Positions 1 to 11,255 of a DNA stretch of 64,000 bases are shown in pieces. The translations under genes were made by a program, and so were the position numbers. The notes beneath the pieces were generated by a model. That model was given only the letters and a program-made list of their open reading frames with translations. It was not told the DNA's origin and searched no databases. This stretch comes from Hydractinia symbiolongicarpus (taxonomy: Eukaryota; Cnidaria; Hydrozoa; Anthoathecata; Hydractiniidae): positions 22,568,501 to 22,632,500 of the forward strand of contig NC_079880.1 of assembly GCF_029227915.1 (NCBI RefSeq). Direction: 5' to 3'. Each line of letters starts with the position of its first letter. The stretch's first letter is position 1.

Positions 1-1
1 G

Positions 2-64
2 GGCCTCAATCTTGACAGTCCCACCAGTGAATCAGAATTAGAGATCAAGACTATCACTGTATAA
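2..64 (+). CDS. Possible last coding exon of a gene entering from the left (partial)
   Basis: Reading from base 2, an open stretch of 20 codons rich in Ser, Glu and Asp ends in Ile-Thr-Val and a TAA at 62-64. Base composition drops to strongly A+T immediately after the stop, as at a coding/3'-UTR boundary. A C-terminal T-V would fit a class I PDZ ligand only loosely, because position -2 is Thr and position 0 is Val (X-S/T-X-V/L needs four residues: here T-I-T-V, which does match). The piece is too short to identify and could be chance. The other two plus frames hit stops within the same stretch. Confidence 0.3.
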   Translation, partial: GLNLDSPTSESELEIKTITV

Positions 65-1494
65 CATATGCACATTTTACCAGGAATTCCATGAAAAAAA
101 CAACACGCATGAATCTATATTGGAGAATTTGCGCATCCAATTTTTTAATTTTTAGTATTCACTTATTAAATGGTTTAAAAGTGTTAAATATATTAACACA
201 ATGTTTTGTCGGTAGAAGTAACCTATAGCAAATATATACTGCAGGAATACATGACAAAGGGAGGGCTATGTCGTACGATGTTGTATTCACTGCAATCATC
301 TACTATTTCGTTTGCCGTGTCAATCGGCCCCTCAACATGGCCGCAGATTATCTTTTCACAGCAGGTTATATTTTCTCGTAACGATTGTGTTCCTTACTAA
401 AGGACATTCTTTTTTAAACTCTAATTCCATTTCAATCTTTTGCTCCATACAATTCTTTTTTTCGTGGGCAAGATGCATGTGCATTGATGTTTTAAAACAG
501 ATGATCATTCCAATTTATTTTAAAAAAAATTATAATTTGTTAGGATTTGTGCATTTAATGTTTACAAAATCAAGATTTTTAATTTTAAAAATGTTACCAC
601 AAGATTTTTAGTTCCGTAAATTCTCAGTGATCTGCTGTTATAAGACCAAAAAATAACTTTTTGAGGAAAATGATGATAATAGGTATAATTTACATATAAA
701 AATTGATTCTTTCCAGTATACAATTTCTGGCAACAATAACTTACGCTGTTGATTGTCATAATACTTATTACAGCCATTCATTGGAAAGCCATGCTATTAA
801 TGGTACACATTAACTGTGGAAATTTCCTATTAAAAAGTTTAAATTGGTGTTGTTGTTTTTTTCAATTATCTGCTGAATAATAATTTTATAAAAAGATTAA
901 AAAATAATTTTTTGAGGAAAACGTTAGTTTTTAAAATCTGATGTGGTGGAAAAGTAGGCCAGGGTTGATTTTTTATATAAAGAGAATATTTTTTTTAATA
1001 TAATTTCCACCAACATGAAATGCAGCTAATTCCATACTGAATACATGTTCTGAAAGAGCTGGCACATTTATATTTATTTTTGAAAAAAAGAGACAGTGTA
1101 CGTCATCTATTCAAAGATATCTGAGTTAAGCATATAATTATATTTCTGTAGCCTGAGCTAGATTGAATTTTGTTAATTATTTTGAGTAAGCTTTATTTTT
1201 AAAGAAAGACAAATAGTGCTGTGTGTTCACTTTAGTAGTAGGAATACTTTTTGCCACTTGAAATACAATTGATCCGAAGATATTTTTTGTCTTGTATGAA
1301 AGAAATTTGGACAATACTTTAAGGCAAGAACTTCTATTGTTCTTTGCTCACGTGATCATTATTGGGAAATCTTTTCTTCTTTAATGTTAGATGTGGCCAT
1401 GCTGGCTTTATGCATATTGGTTGATTTTAATTCGGGTTGCACTGAAAAATTATTATATAAAAAACTCAATTTTAATATCTCAAAGAAAACTTAG
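65..1494. other. AT-rich non-coding stretch
   Basis: Only short open frames with no recognisable protein content are present (the longest about 99 codons). No tandem or inverted structure stands out. If 2-64 is a last exon, the first part would be its 3' UTR. Confidence 0.6.
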
Positions 1495-1498
1495 TTAA

Positions 1499-2968
1499 AG
1501 GAGCACTCCAGTGAAAAAAAAATATTTAAAAAAAAATGTTATATAAAACATAGAATCGGATAATTCTCTTCATGAAAAAGACTTTACAAAGCTACAGCCA
1601 CACAACTTCGAACCTCTTCTGTCTCACAAGGGAGAAATTAATAATGATGCAAAGTGATGAGGTGTCTTTTACTGGCTCAAGCAACATTCTTAGCAAAATA
1701 TTTTTTTTTTAAGAAATAAATATACTTAATCGCTTTTTTAACATTCTTTTCGTCAAAAAACTTTATCATTTGCTTCATTAAAAAATCTTTCATACTTTAC
1801 AAGCCAATTTATTTTTTTTACAGTTCAGCAATATTTTTCCTCTGCACGCGCTTTTTTGCGCACAAATGTAAACAAATTTTATGTAACGTTGAAATTTTCT
1901 CAGTGATGGAGGACCATTGAAATGCGTGATATAAAATCAAATAATGTTCGGGTCTAGATAAGTTGGTAAAACGGGGTATTATTATTGTATAAATAAAAAT
2001 CAATCTTATGATTATGGTAGGTCATAAATGTGTTGCAGAAGCTACTGACTTACAAGTGGTTGTTTTGACAAAGCTGTTTTAGAAACTGCATTGTCAGCAT
2101 TACATGCAGCCGTTATAAAGTTACAAAGATTGAAGAAAATGGGTACATTTACCCCCTGAAAATACTTGGCATGTCCTTCCATCAAAAAAGCTTCTTTTTT
2201 GAAAAACAAAGAATAGAAACTTGAGCGCTACAAAAGATACATGTGTAACTAGAAAGCTTTTTTGTCGGTGTTTGTATTGGAAATTCGTATAATGTTCTCT
2301 TATTTAATATAAAAATGTACAAAACGTTATTTGGTTGAGTTCTGTGGATATAAGTACAAATATTGAGAGGAGAAGAAATGAGAAACTTTAATCGCGTTCA
2401 CTAGCTAAAATGGCATTTTTACAAAGTGGCAGAGTATCTTAATATGGAAGTTTATTTCCTGCAGATATCTTTTAAAAGAACCATCTGTGAAGTGCACCAA
2501 CCAAATATAAAAACTTTGATCGCTTGGTAGATCACCTGCACGACGTATTTTGTTTAGCCGTTTTTGAGTTCTTTCTTTTTCACAGACGGGATTCTGTGAA
2601 AACTTACTTCTTTACACTTCTCTGATCGATCGGTACATAGAAACACAGAGCAACTAACCATTTTTTAAAGATTTAAACGTAAATTACATACAAAAAGCGA
2701 TTTAATGTAAGCTGTATTTATAGGTCTTAACATGCGCTTGCTTAAACTTTCTGCACAATGTGATGTCATTATTTATAATCGGGTCCAGTCTGAAATGAAA
2801 TCGCGCCTGTCTGTTTTTTATGAGAAAAAAATTGAATATGCGAAGGCTTGTACAACAATTTTAAATAAGAAAAACAAGTAAAGTAAGTTTTTTTTGATTT
2901 CTTATGCTTTTCTGAGTACGTATAAAACAAACAAAAAAAAGAAAAGTGATTTTTACTGGAGTTCCCCT
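1499..2968. mobile_element. Non-autonomous TIR DNA element, 1.47 kb, TTAA target duplication
   Basis: The left end reads AGGAGCACTCCAGT and the right end, reverse-complemented, reads AGGGGAACTCCAGT, followed on both sides by A-rich subterminal DNA. Both ends abut TTAA (1495-1498 and 2969-2972), and the inverted match even continues outward as TAGTTAA. TTAA target duplications are typical of the Kolobok and piggyBac superfamilies. There is no open frame of transposase size inside, so this is a non-autonomous or internally deleted copy. Superfamily assignment is inference from the target site only. Confidence 0.72.
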
Positions 2969-3636
2969 TTAACTAGGCTAGACATGTCTGAAATCTGTAC
3001 AATCCTTGTTAAACTGAGACAGTGTAGAGATACTGCTAACTTGGTACCATAATTATTCAAATAAGTAGTCAAATTTTTATTCAGTGTATTGACTTTCAGG
3101 AGGGACATGTTATATGTACAGGTAATATTGCCAGTTGAAATACCCCTAAGTTGAAGTATATCCCTCTCTTCAGTCAGCTGATTTCCTACCTCAAGGCTTT
3201 ATTGCGACTTATGCTGAAAAATTGAATAAGCAATTTCTGAAACTTTTACACCCTGTTTTAATTTATAACAATCGTGGAGTGGTGGAATTAGTTTTACAGT
3301 GTAATGATTTTAAAAACTAGATAAATTTCTGTTGTTTTAATTTAATGATGATGCGCGATGTTTTTTGTTCACAACTCTTCTCGGGATTTTTCTGTTCTAA
3401 TTTATACTTTGCTTTTTATGTTAATCAATTTGGTGGTAATTTTTGCTTCTTTACTGTTTTTTTTGGTTTTTTTTGTATTTCTAATGCAGGTAAAACCAAA
3501 AAAAACTTTGATGAAAATGATTCTTGGAAGAGTGGGATAAGGAAGTTTTCTGGTAACAAAATTAGTTTTGTGTAAATACTGATACTATGTGTGACCTTTT
3601 GTATTTCTGTGTTATGTTATTTAAAAAATATTTCCA

Positions 3637-3770
3637 TTGTTGTAAAACCATGAAAGTTATTGGTTCGAATCCAATCCATCTTTAAAAGGTGGTAGTTCAA
3701 ATGGAAGAACAACATGGTGTGTAATTAGTTTCATACTGCAACAAACAATAATGCAAATCAATTCAAAAAA
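3637..3770 (+). repeat. Dispersed repeat with tRNA-like B box, copy 1 (SINE fragment)
   Basis: About 130 bp that recur at 9262-9398 with only scattered differences. Both copies contain GGTTCGAATCCAATCC, a match to the RNA polymerase III B box (GGTTCRANTCC), followed by a shared tail that ends in a run like CAAATCAATTCAAAA. No convincing A box precedes it, so it looks like a 5'-truncated tRNA-derived SINE. Confidence 0.6.
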
Positions 3771-3888
3771 TTTTACAAACAAATGTTTCAAAAAAAGAGG
3801 TAACTATAAGAAAAGAAATGAAAGAAGAAAATTTTTTAATTTACTCGGGATATACGTTCAGTTATTCAGGTTTTGCTGAGCTATAACT

Positions 3889-4093
3889 ACAATCATGTTC
3901 ATAAATTATTGGAAAAACGGCTTTTGAGGCTTTTTTCAGAGTTCCCCCCCTCTCCCCCTACAGTCAGTGTTGATTTTGTGTTGATTTGTGCCCCAAAATA
4001 CTGCCGGCGACTCTGGAAAAGACCTCCAACCAACACTGAAGAGTGGGGGGAGGGGGAAAGTGGTTTTTCCAAAACTATTATGAACATGATTGT
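3889..4093. mobile_element. Fold-back MITE, copy 1
   Basis: A 205-bp element bounded by inverted termini ACAATCATGTTCATAA, with the inverted match extending about 30 bp inward with a few mismatches. Further inside, C-rich (CCCCCCTCTCCCCC) and G-rich (GGGGGGAGGGGG) blocks also pair, so nearly the whole element folds on itself. A 2-bp direct repeat CT flanks it (3887-3888 and 4094-4095). A near-identical copy lies at 4694-4898 in the same orientation. Short open frames inside arise on both strands and are not genes. Confidence 0.75.
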
Positions 4094-4390
4094 CTCTATA
4101 ATGTGAGACTTAGTTTTTTTAAGTGGCTTTTTTTTTTACAAAAGCTTTTGTGGGCGTTTGTGTTGGCTGAATTAAGGACAAGTACTACTTTGTCATTCCT
4201 TATACCGTGCATGCAGAGCTGGTTGGTTTTCTTGTTTCATAAACTAGTTTCCAGGCCTCCTAATGTCTGTTTGTTTCTTATTGTTTGTCGTATGTGGCAA
4301 GAGCTTTTATATGCTTATATATTGTATATACATGACTAAAATTGTTCTTTGTATAACATAGACACTTTGTAGTATAAAAGAAATGGAAAA

Positions 4391-4628
4391 CACACACGTT
4401 CCACACACGTTCCGCACACGTTCCACTCAAGTTCCATAGCCAAGTGTACAAGAGGAGACTGCAGTAGCACACGTTCCACACGTTCCGTCAATTTTTTATA
4501 AAAATTAAAATTTACTTCAATTTCATTGAATTTGACGGTACGTGTGGAACGTGTTCAATTTAGGTGCAACCGATGGTGGAGCACCTTGGAACGGGTGTGG
4601 AACGTGTACGGAACGTGTGTAACGTGTC
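4391..4628. repeat. Fold-back repeat built from inverted CACACGTTCC arrays
   Basis: The left arm (4391-4490) contains repeated ACACGTTCC motifs on the plus strand. The right arm (about 4531-4628) contains the complement, GGAACGTGT, repeated. The inner stem pairs ACACGTTCCGTCAA with TTGACGGTACGTGT across an AT-rich loop. The unit lies exactly between the two MITE copies and could form a long cruciform or hairpin. Confidence 0.7.
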
Positions 4629-4693
4629 ATCAAAGCAAAATTTTGGCTCTAAACAAGGGCAACCCCTTTTCAATTTTTTTATGTCATTTACAG

Positions 4694-4898
4694 ACAATCA
4701 TGTTCATAAATTATTGGAAAAACGGCTTTTGAGGCTTTTTTCAGAGTTTCCCCCCTCTCCCCCAACAGTCAGTGTTGATTTTGTGTTGATTTGTGCCCCA
4801 AAATACTGCCGGCGACTCTGGAAAAGACCTCCAACCAACACTGAAGAGTGGGGGGAGGGGGAAAGTGGTTTTCCCAAAACTATTATGAACATGATTGT
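4694..4898. mobile_element. Fold-back MITE, copy 2
   Basis: This is a second copy of the element at 3889-4093, same orientation, about 205 bp, with the same ACAATCATGTTCATAA termini and the same internal C-rich and G-rich pairing blocks. The flanks differ from those of copy 1, and the 2-bp flanking repeat is AG rather than CT, which favours two independent insertions over a duplication. Confidence 0.75.
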
Positions 4899-5599
4899 AG
4901 TTGCCATGTGAAAATCAAATCCAATAAGTAAAATTTAGTTAAAAAAATAATTTTTCGAGGAAACTAATTTATCACACCGCAGTTTGTAACATGTAATTGG
5001 TAATAATGTAATAATGTAATTGGTTCAAGAAGCTTGAAAGGTGGATATATTTTGGATAAGGTAGAAGATTGGATTAATGAATTAAAGATGCTGAGTAAAA
5101 TTGCTAAAACAGAGTCGCAAGGGACATAAAGTTGTTTTATCAGTGGCTGGCTACAAGCATAAATTAACATACTGTATGCAAACATACCACACATAATATA
5201 ATTATTGGAAGAAGTACTCGTAGTTATTAATTCGAATTAATACCAGCACTGACGGGAGGTATTAAAGTAAACAATAACGAGAGACAACTGCTGTCACTCC
5301 CGGTTAAACTTGGTCGTCTTACGAATATTCTAAAACTTATCACAAATAACTGAATATCTTGGTAAACAAATAAAAAAACAGACTCAACAATATGAAGAAG
5401 ATCCAGAACTTAAACAACAGAAAAAACAATCAAACAAAATAAATTGCTAAGATTAGTGTCATTCTTGATCATGTCAGAAGTGAAATGTGTAAGCAGGAAA
5501 TCAGACTGAACGATATCAACCAGGAAGCAGTGTATCTAGTTGACTGACTACCTTCAAGGAACGAGAGATACACAATTAACAAGCTATGCTTTTGGGCTC
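4899..5599. other. Non-coding stretch, probably upstream part of a decayed retroelement
   Basis: There is no open frame of note. The last ~200 bp may belong to the retroelement relic that is recognisable from about 5600 on, but are too decayed for me to align. Confidence 0.4.
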
Positions 5600-6160
5600 A
5601 GATTCGAATTTCATGTTCACAATTGATCATGCTTTGTCATGCAAATAATGTGGCTTCCTTTCGTTTAGACAATGAAATCAGTAATGTCACGGGGATGTAA
5701 CTAAAAGAGGTTTGTCATGATGTACGCATTGAACCGTGTCTACAACAGTTACCTGGTGAGCCATTGAGCCAGTGGACAGCGAATGTTTCTCAGGAATCGA
5801 GAGTTATGTATGCACAAGAGGCTTTTGGAACACTGGTCAAATGGCATTTTTAGATGCGAAGGTGTGCTACCAAAAGCATATGATGTAAATAAAATGGAAA
5901 AAAAGAAAAATTACAATAAACTTATTTTGCAAGTAGAGCATGAAACTTTAACGCCACTAGCGATATCCGTGTGTGGCGGAATGGGTCGCGTGTGTCGAAA
6001 GTTCTATACTCGGCTTTCTGAAATGATTTCTGAAAAGCGTAAACAACATTTTTTAAAACTTTCAGCATGGATATGACGTAACATTTGTTTTGCGCTTATC
6101 AAGTCTATATGCATATGTGTTCGAGGAAGTCGATCAGTCTTTTCATCTAACCTTGTCGCA
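5600..6160 (+). pseudogene. Decayed retroelement polyprotein C-terminus
   Basis: In shifting plus frames one reads fragments such as FTIDHALSCK, EVCHDVRIEPCLQQL, EPLSQWTANVSQESR, then VEHETLTPLAISVCGGMG, FYTRLSEMISEKR and, after an in-frame TGA (6074-6076), FALIKSICICVRGSRS. From memory, this order of motifs (DHALSCK, EPxLQxLTGE, VEHxTFTPLV, GGMGxxxxxFYxRLA, CVRGSR) is a conserved C-terminal block of retroelement polyproteins common in cnidarian and sponge genomes; I cannot name the clade. At least two frameshifts and several stops make it a relic. The TGA stands where the family has Arg, consistent with a CGA to TGA transition. Confidence 0.7.
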
Positions 6161-6307
6161 TCTCTGTCAGTGGATCCTAAAGTAGTTCTGCTACCTTTAT
6201 ATATCATACTTATGCCGACATCAACTGAATAGCATTTTTCTTTTAATAAAGCGGCGATATTTCGGTATAGAAAAATTATAACAAATTATTTTATTGAAAT
6301 GTATGTA

Positions 6308-6487
6308 CAGTTGACTCTCTCTAATCCGAATCTCAAGGGGGATAATTCTCTTTCAGATTACAGAGAGTCGGACAGTAGAAAGTAGATTATGAGAGTTTCT
6401 TAAGGAAAATTGACGCTGATTTTTAATTTGTTCGGATTATAGTTAAAAATTCGGATAATAGAGATTCGGATCGGAGAGAGTCAACTG
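6308..6487. mobile_element. 180-bp MITE with TA duplication (pogo/Tc1-mariner type)
   Basis: The termini are CAGTTGACTCTCTCTAATCC and its inverted partner (two mismatches over 20 bp), with a further inverted match through CGAATCTC. TA flanks both sides (6306-6307 and 6488-6489). CAGT...ACTG ends plus a TA duplication fit pogo/Tigger-like members of the Tc1-mariner superfamily. There is no coding capacity, so it is non-autonomous. Confidence 0.82.
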
Positions 6488-6489
6488 TA

Positions 6490-7179
6490 TATACGTTTTA
6501 ATTAAATATAATGTTCAAAAAAGGACCATAATTTTTTTGTATCATACTGTGTGCTTCTATGCTACCTTCGTGTAGTATGGATGGAGCATGATGACGGGTC
6601 TATTCAGAGCAATACGCTAACTATCTTGTGAACTGCCTTAGTCTATTAGAATTACTAAAACCTTTTAGAAATAACTCAACAAATTTTACTGTTTTGCAAA
6701 AAAAAAAAATGCTAGAGTACTATTTCTTTTTAGGAGTCAAAATATACCCAATATTAGCTAAATAAAATTCTAATCATACTATTATTACCTAATAGCTATT
6801 TTCAACCGGTTATTATGAGAAAGTCGTAGCGTTCAATGGCTAGAGAGCCTTAAGAACGGGCCTAGGACAGCACAATATAACTTAACTTCGTGGCAACCGT
6901 GACAGTCATAACTCAATTTTATTTAGCTAGTTAGACTATAATAATAACTATGTCCCTCCAATAGTTTTTCTAACAGCTACGAACAAAAAAAGTCCATATA
7001 CATTTTTATCATTTTTGTCATAAGGTTTTAGTTTTAAAAATATTGAAAGTTCAAAATCACATTAAACTGCTTCCTATGAACAGCAAAAAAAACATATGAT
7101 ACACACAAGTATTTTTCTGAAATATCGTTTTTATTTGTGTATGGATAGTTATTCAACTCTACTGCTTGTTTCAATATCT
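6490..7179. other. Non-coding stretch
   Basis: AT-rich DNA without a supportable gene. A 62-codon minus-strand open frame near 7034-7222 has no recognisable content and overlaps the start of the degenerate repeat field. Confidence 0.5.
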
Positions 7180-8680
7180 CTCTTTTGATAGATGTATGGA
7201 TAGGTGTCCCACATTCCTTCATTTTTACTGCGTCGAATAAAGTATTCCGTGAATTGAGCTGTTAGAACATCTAAGGTTGGCGTGCTAAATATTTAATTCG
7301 CGCGAAGGGTAAGATCAAAAAATGCGTTTTTCAAATGATGCATGTATATTGATAAAATCTCTTTTTATAAGGTATGGATGGATCTCTCATTTGATTGGTT
7401 GTTTACTGAGTAGAACTAATTTTGTATACACAGGTCTGCTAGGACATGCTGTATGTTTTTCCGCCTGAAGGTATTTTGCAAAATATCCTTTTAATATTGT
7501 ATGGTGGTATGGATCGGTCTCCCTTGTTCCTGCTTCTTACTGAGTGCAATAAAGTCTTCCCGTGAATTTACATGCTAGGACATCTGATATTATCGCGCGT
7601 GATTGTTATCGGAGTGGAATGAAGTGTTTTTCGACATATCTGGTAGGGTCTTCTTCTTGATTGCTTCTTTGTGGTGTAGAATAAAGTTTCGCTTTTGATT
7701 CGCTTACTAGCTAAATCTCCTTTTTAGTAGTGTATGGATGGATATCTAACATTATATTCAGCGTGAAAGGCAACTTCCAAAATTCTCATTTCAAATGATG
7801 TATGGATAGGTCTAACACTCTCGTGCCTGTTTTCTGAGTGGAATAAAGTCTTTTCTCGAATTGGCCGACCAAGAGATTTAATACTTCACCTTTCGCGATA
7901 GCGTTTTTATCAGATATCTTTTAGGTTGTATGTCAGGATCTTTTGCTCCCTTGCCTGTTTACAAAGTAGAAGAAAGGCTTTTTTATTCGCTTGCTAGAAC
8001 ATTGAACATTTCATTTGGTGCGAGCTTCTTCCTACAAGGTGCGAGAGAGCTTTAACAAAATCTTTGATGTATGCACATGCAATGATATACGCACGCGCGT
8101 GCTACTCGCCCTTTCGATTTTTGAGTAGAAAAAAGTGATCGTTGGAACGTTTTTTATTCTGTTCTTTTTTTTATATTGTTTAAGATTATTCCCCAAAATA
8201 CTTTTTTAATGATGAATTGATAGGTTTCGCTACTTGTCTAATTGTTTTTTAATCAGAATAAGATTTGCCTTGTTTAGCTTCACAAAACATTCAATATCGT
8301 ATATATTGCGGGAATGGTTTCCTAAATTTTGTTTTCAGTATTGTATGTGTAGGTGTGGATGTGTCAGGCTAATTGCCTAAATATTTACCCTAATAGGACA
8401 TCTTTCCCAATTACTTAATTCAATTCGCTTGCTTGTGTACTGACTAGAATAAAGTTTCCCCTTGCTTTTTTGTTTCCGAACAAACTCGTTAAAATTTAGA
8501 ACAGTTGTACACATTTCATGTGATAAAAAAAGACCTTAAATGTTAATCGAGATATTTAGTAGGCCTTTGCGTTTTAATTCTTAGTATTTAACCAGAATTT
8601 TAAAATTTGTTTAACGATGAATTTCACGTTGCAAAAATTAAATGCGTACGGTACGGTATGGATGGATGCGTTGTTTTATG
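7180..8680 (+). repeat. Degenerate tandem repeat field, period about 140 bp
   Basis: A block of the type TGTATGGATRGGTCT recurs near 7192, 7371, 7507, 7730, 7800, 7927, 8212, 8343 and 8657. It is followed in many units by a second block like GAGTGGAATAAAGTCTTC and a third like TGCTAGGACATCT. Spacings are mostly 127-180 bp or about twice that, so this is an old, strongly diverged tandem array. There is no open frame and no terminal structure. It could be an eroded satellite. Confidence 0.6.
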
Positions 8681-9261
8681 AATGACGAGCATATGCCATA
8701 ACCCATTGGGTAATTAATTACTCTGCAAGTAATAAAAGAGACACAGTTACATTAATATATGCAGCCATGCTGCCGAGCATGGTGATACATACTAACTTTC
8801 TGCAGCCCTTCCCTGGCCTCTTCCCAGCTGAACTTGTGTTATGTTATATAAGTACAACGTCGTCCGTAGCGAGGTTATAATAATACAACCTCGTCCCTGG
8901 CTATAATCGCTGTTGCGATGTCAGAAATATACAACTAGTAGCTTTTTAAACGTCCTGGATATTTACGTTACACTTTAATAAGGGACATTAAATTAACTTG
9001 AATTTTTAAAAAAATCTGGCTAAAAAGCGAAAATAGCCGAAAACCAGTTGGCTGCAACAAAGTTTTCAGATAGGTGGCTACACCCTTTACTTTAAAAAAA
9101 AATTCGCGAAAGTCTAAAGTTTGTTAATTCAAGGAGACAACAGTTTCAACAAACCTGTAATACTGTTTTTAACTCACAATTAATTTTGTAACAACAAGCT
9201 TTATGATGTGTTTTTATTTGAAGTGACATTGAATTTCGTGAATTCCAAGTAAATTAAGTCT
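8681..9261. other. Non-coding stretch with a small CGAGGTT hairpin
   Basis: There is no gene. Near 8870-8895 GCGAGGTT and AACCTCG form a short inverted pair around an ATAATAAT loop. Otherwise nothing recognisable. Confidence 0.45.
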
Positions 9262-9398
9262 ATTGTTGCAAGACTATGAAAGTTATTGGTTCGAATCCAA
9301 TCCATCTTTAAAAGGTGGTAGTTCAAATTAAAGAACAACAGGGTGTGCAGTAATTAGTTTCATACTGCAACAAACAATAATCCAAATCAATTCAAAAT
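9262..9398 (+). repeat. Dispersed repeat with tRNA-like B box, copy 2 (SINE fragment)
   Basis: Second copy of the repeat at 3637-3770, sharing the GGTTCGAATCCAATCC B-box-like core and the same tail, with small insertions. Its presence at two sites in different flanks supports a dispersed retroposed repeat. Confidence 0.6.
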
Positions 9399-10210
9399 TT
9401 GTAATTCATTCAGTAATACACTTATTCTATCTTTTTGTGTGCAAAATTGCGGTGTAATAGAATAAACTACATTAATCTCCGGTATTTTAATTATTTTTAA
9501 TTGCCATTGATCATAAGAACCGCCGTACGCTTTGTTACCCAGTCTTTTGTAACCACATCATCAAGTTCTATCCAAGCCAGTACCGGTAAGTAACGATATG
9601 GAGGAGATTCTTATTTGTCTTTTGCTGCTTTTTTAAAATGGAAACAAATCAGAAATTTAAGCTCTTCGAATTTTTCTACCGTGATTAATCAAAAGTTAAG
9701 GCTCTTTACATTGCTTTTTAATGGTTCGACAACGAAGATTTGAACAGCCAGATTTGAATAGTAAAGTTGTTGGGTTTTGACAAGGTTTAAAATGTTCTCC
9801 TTATGACATTTTTGACTTCTAAGGGCTTTGTTTTTACAACATACTCACTATAAAAAACGGACAATATATCGATAATGTAGAATTGATATTATGTCCATAT
9901 GCACTGCAATGAACGGGCTTCTAAATATTGACATATTGACCATATGTATGAAAAATGGATATATTGATGATTTTTTCAGGAAATCCGAGAATCCATATAA
10001 TATAGAGACCCGGTGACTATGTCAAGACGGAGCGCATCGCTGCTGCGTCTATCCGCTGCACTGCAGGGCGCTCCTCGGTTTGCGGACTACTGCATCCTTG
10101 TTCCCCATCCTCTTCCCTGTTTCAAACAAGGAAATATAACACTAAGATTTATTTATTAACGTCATCATCAGGTATCTACAAACTTGAGAAGCCGCCACTT
10201 ACACTAGGCT
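9399..10210. other. Non-coding stretch
   Basis: No supportable gene. A comparatively GC-rich patch (about 10008-10110) stands out from the background but has no open frame with recognisable content. Confidence 0.4.
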
Positions 10211-10381
10211 GAGTCTGTAGCCAGGATACCCAGCTCAACCTTCCATAACATTTCATATCATACTTTATGACTAGCCTAGTTATTTAAGCTTTCTTTGATA
10301 GAGAAAGAAAAAATTGATCGTAAAGGCGGTTTGAAGGGAAAACGCTGGGTCTCCTGGCTAAATTTGTGGCTAGACAGACTC
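10211..10381. repeat. Imperfect inverted repeat (possible MITE)
   Basis: The left arm starts GAGTCTGTAGCCAGGATACC and the right arm ends with its partner: reverse-complemented it contains GAGTCTGT and, after a ~14-bp insertion, AGCCAGGAGACCCAGC. The arms are separated by about 100 bp. No target duplication was found, so whether it was ever mobile is uncertain. Confidence 0.5.
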
Positions 10382-11255
10382 GTTTTTTCACAGAACTGTG
10401 CGTTTCTCTGCACGATAGTCGTTTAGGGGACGTAGGTAATGTTTATTTACAGGTAATCAAGATTCTAATATGAAAGTGGAAAACAATAAACTGCCGTCAT
10501 TAGCTAGGAGGGGGAGAGGTGGGGGTGGCTTTTGGAGATGGCCAGTCAGTTAGGCGCGTACAAGAGTTATCTTACCTTCTTTCTTGCCTCCAGCGGTGAG
10601 TTAGGGGGCCACCAATCCATACTGTGTATTTTACCGTGGTCACTCACAAAAAGAGTTGTTTGCCATGGTATAGACAACCGCAAAAAACTAAATTGTTTAA
10701 AAAAAATAACTACCATAACACAAGAACTCACAGTATAGTACTAAATTTGCACAAAGTAAAAGGCTAAGAGTATAAAATATCAATGGTTTAATAACATTCT
10801 ATGAAGTATTCTATAATGGAAAATCATTTGAGACTTACGTAATCAGCATGAGATAGTTTGTTGGGAAAGGTTGCTGAATATTGTTCCATTATTTAAAAAA
10901 ATGACCGCTGAGCGAATGTAAATTGGAGGTGGTTGTTTATCTACACTAGGTACACTAGGTAACTTGTGAGTGAAGTGCAGAGCAAGTATATTTCGAGCTA
11001 AAAATGGTTCCTTCCTGATCAATATAGTAAATTTCAAAAGGAATAATTGAAACAAGAACGTATTGAAATTTCAATAAACACATTGAAAATGTGTATGTAC
11101 TCTTCAAAAAACAATCACACAATGGTTCCATGGCGAAAATCTATTTCATGAAATTTAAATTCACTTTTCGAAAGTGTTCTTCAATTCAATTCAATCTTGC
11201 AAAGTTTCTATGATTAAAGTAGGTAAGATATATTCTATCATCTGAATATATCTTC
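10382..11255. other. Non-coding stretch
   Basis: Two open frames of 68 and 70 codons (10532-10738 plus, 10843-11055 minus) show no family signature and weak coding character. Nothing else recognised. Confidence 0.45.

Noticed and set aside
10532-10738. 68-codon open frame
   Set aside because: No motif, and the next stretch is low complexity.
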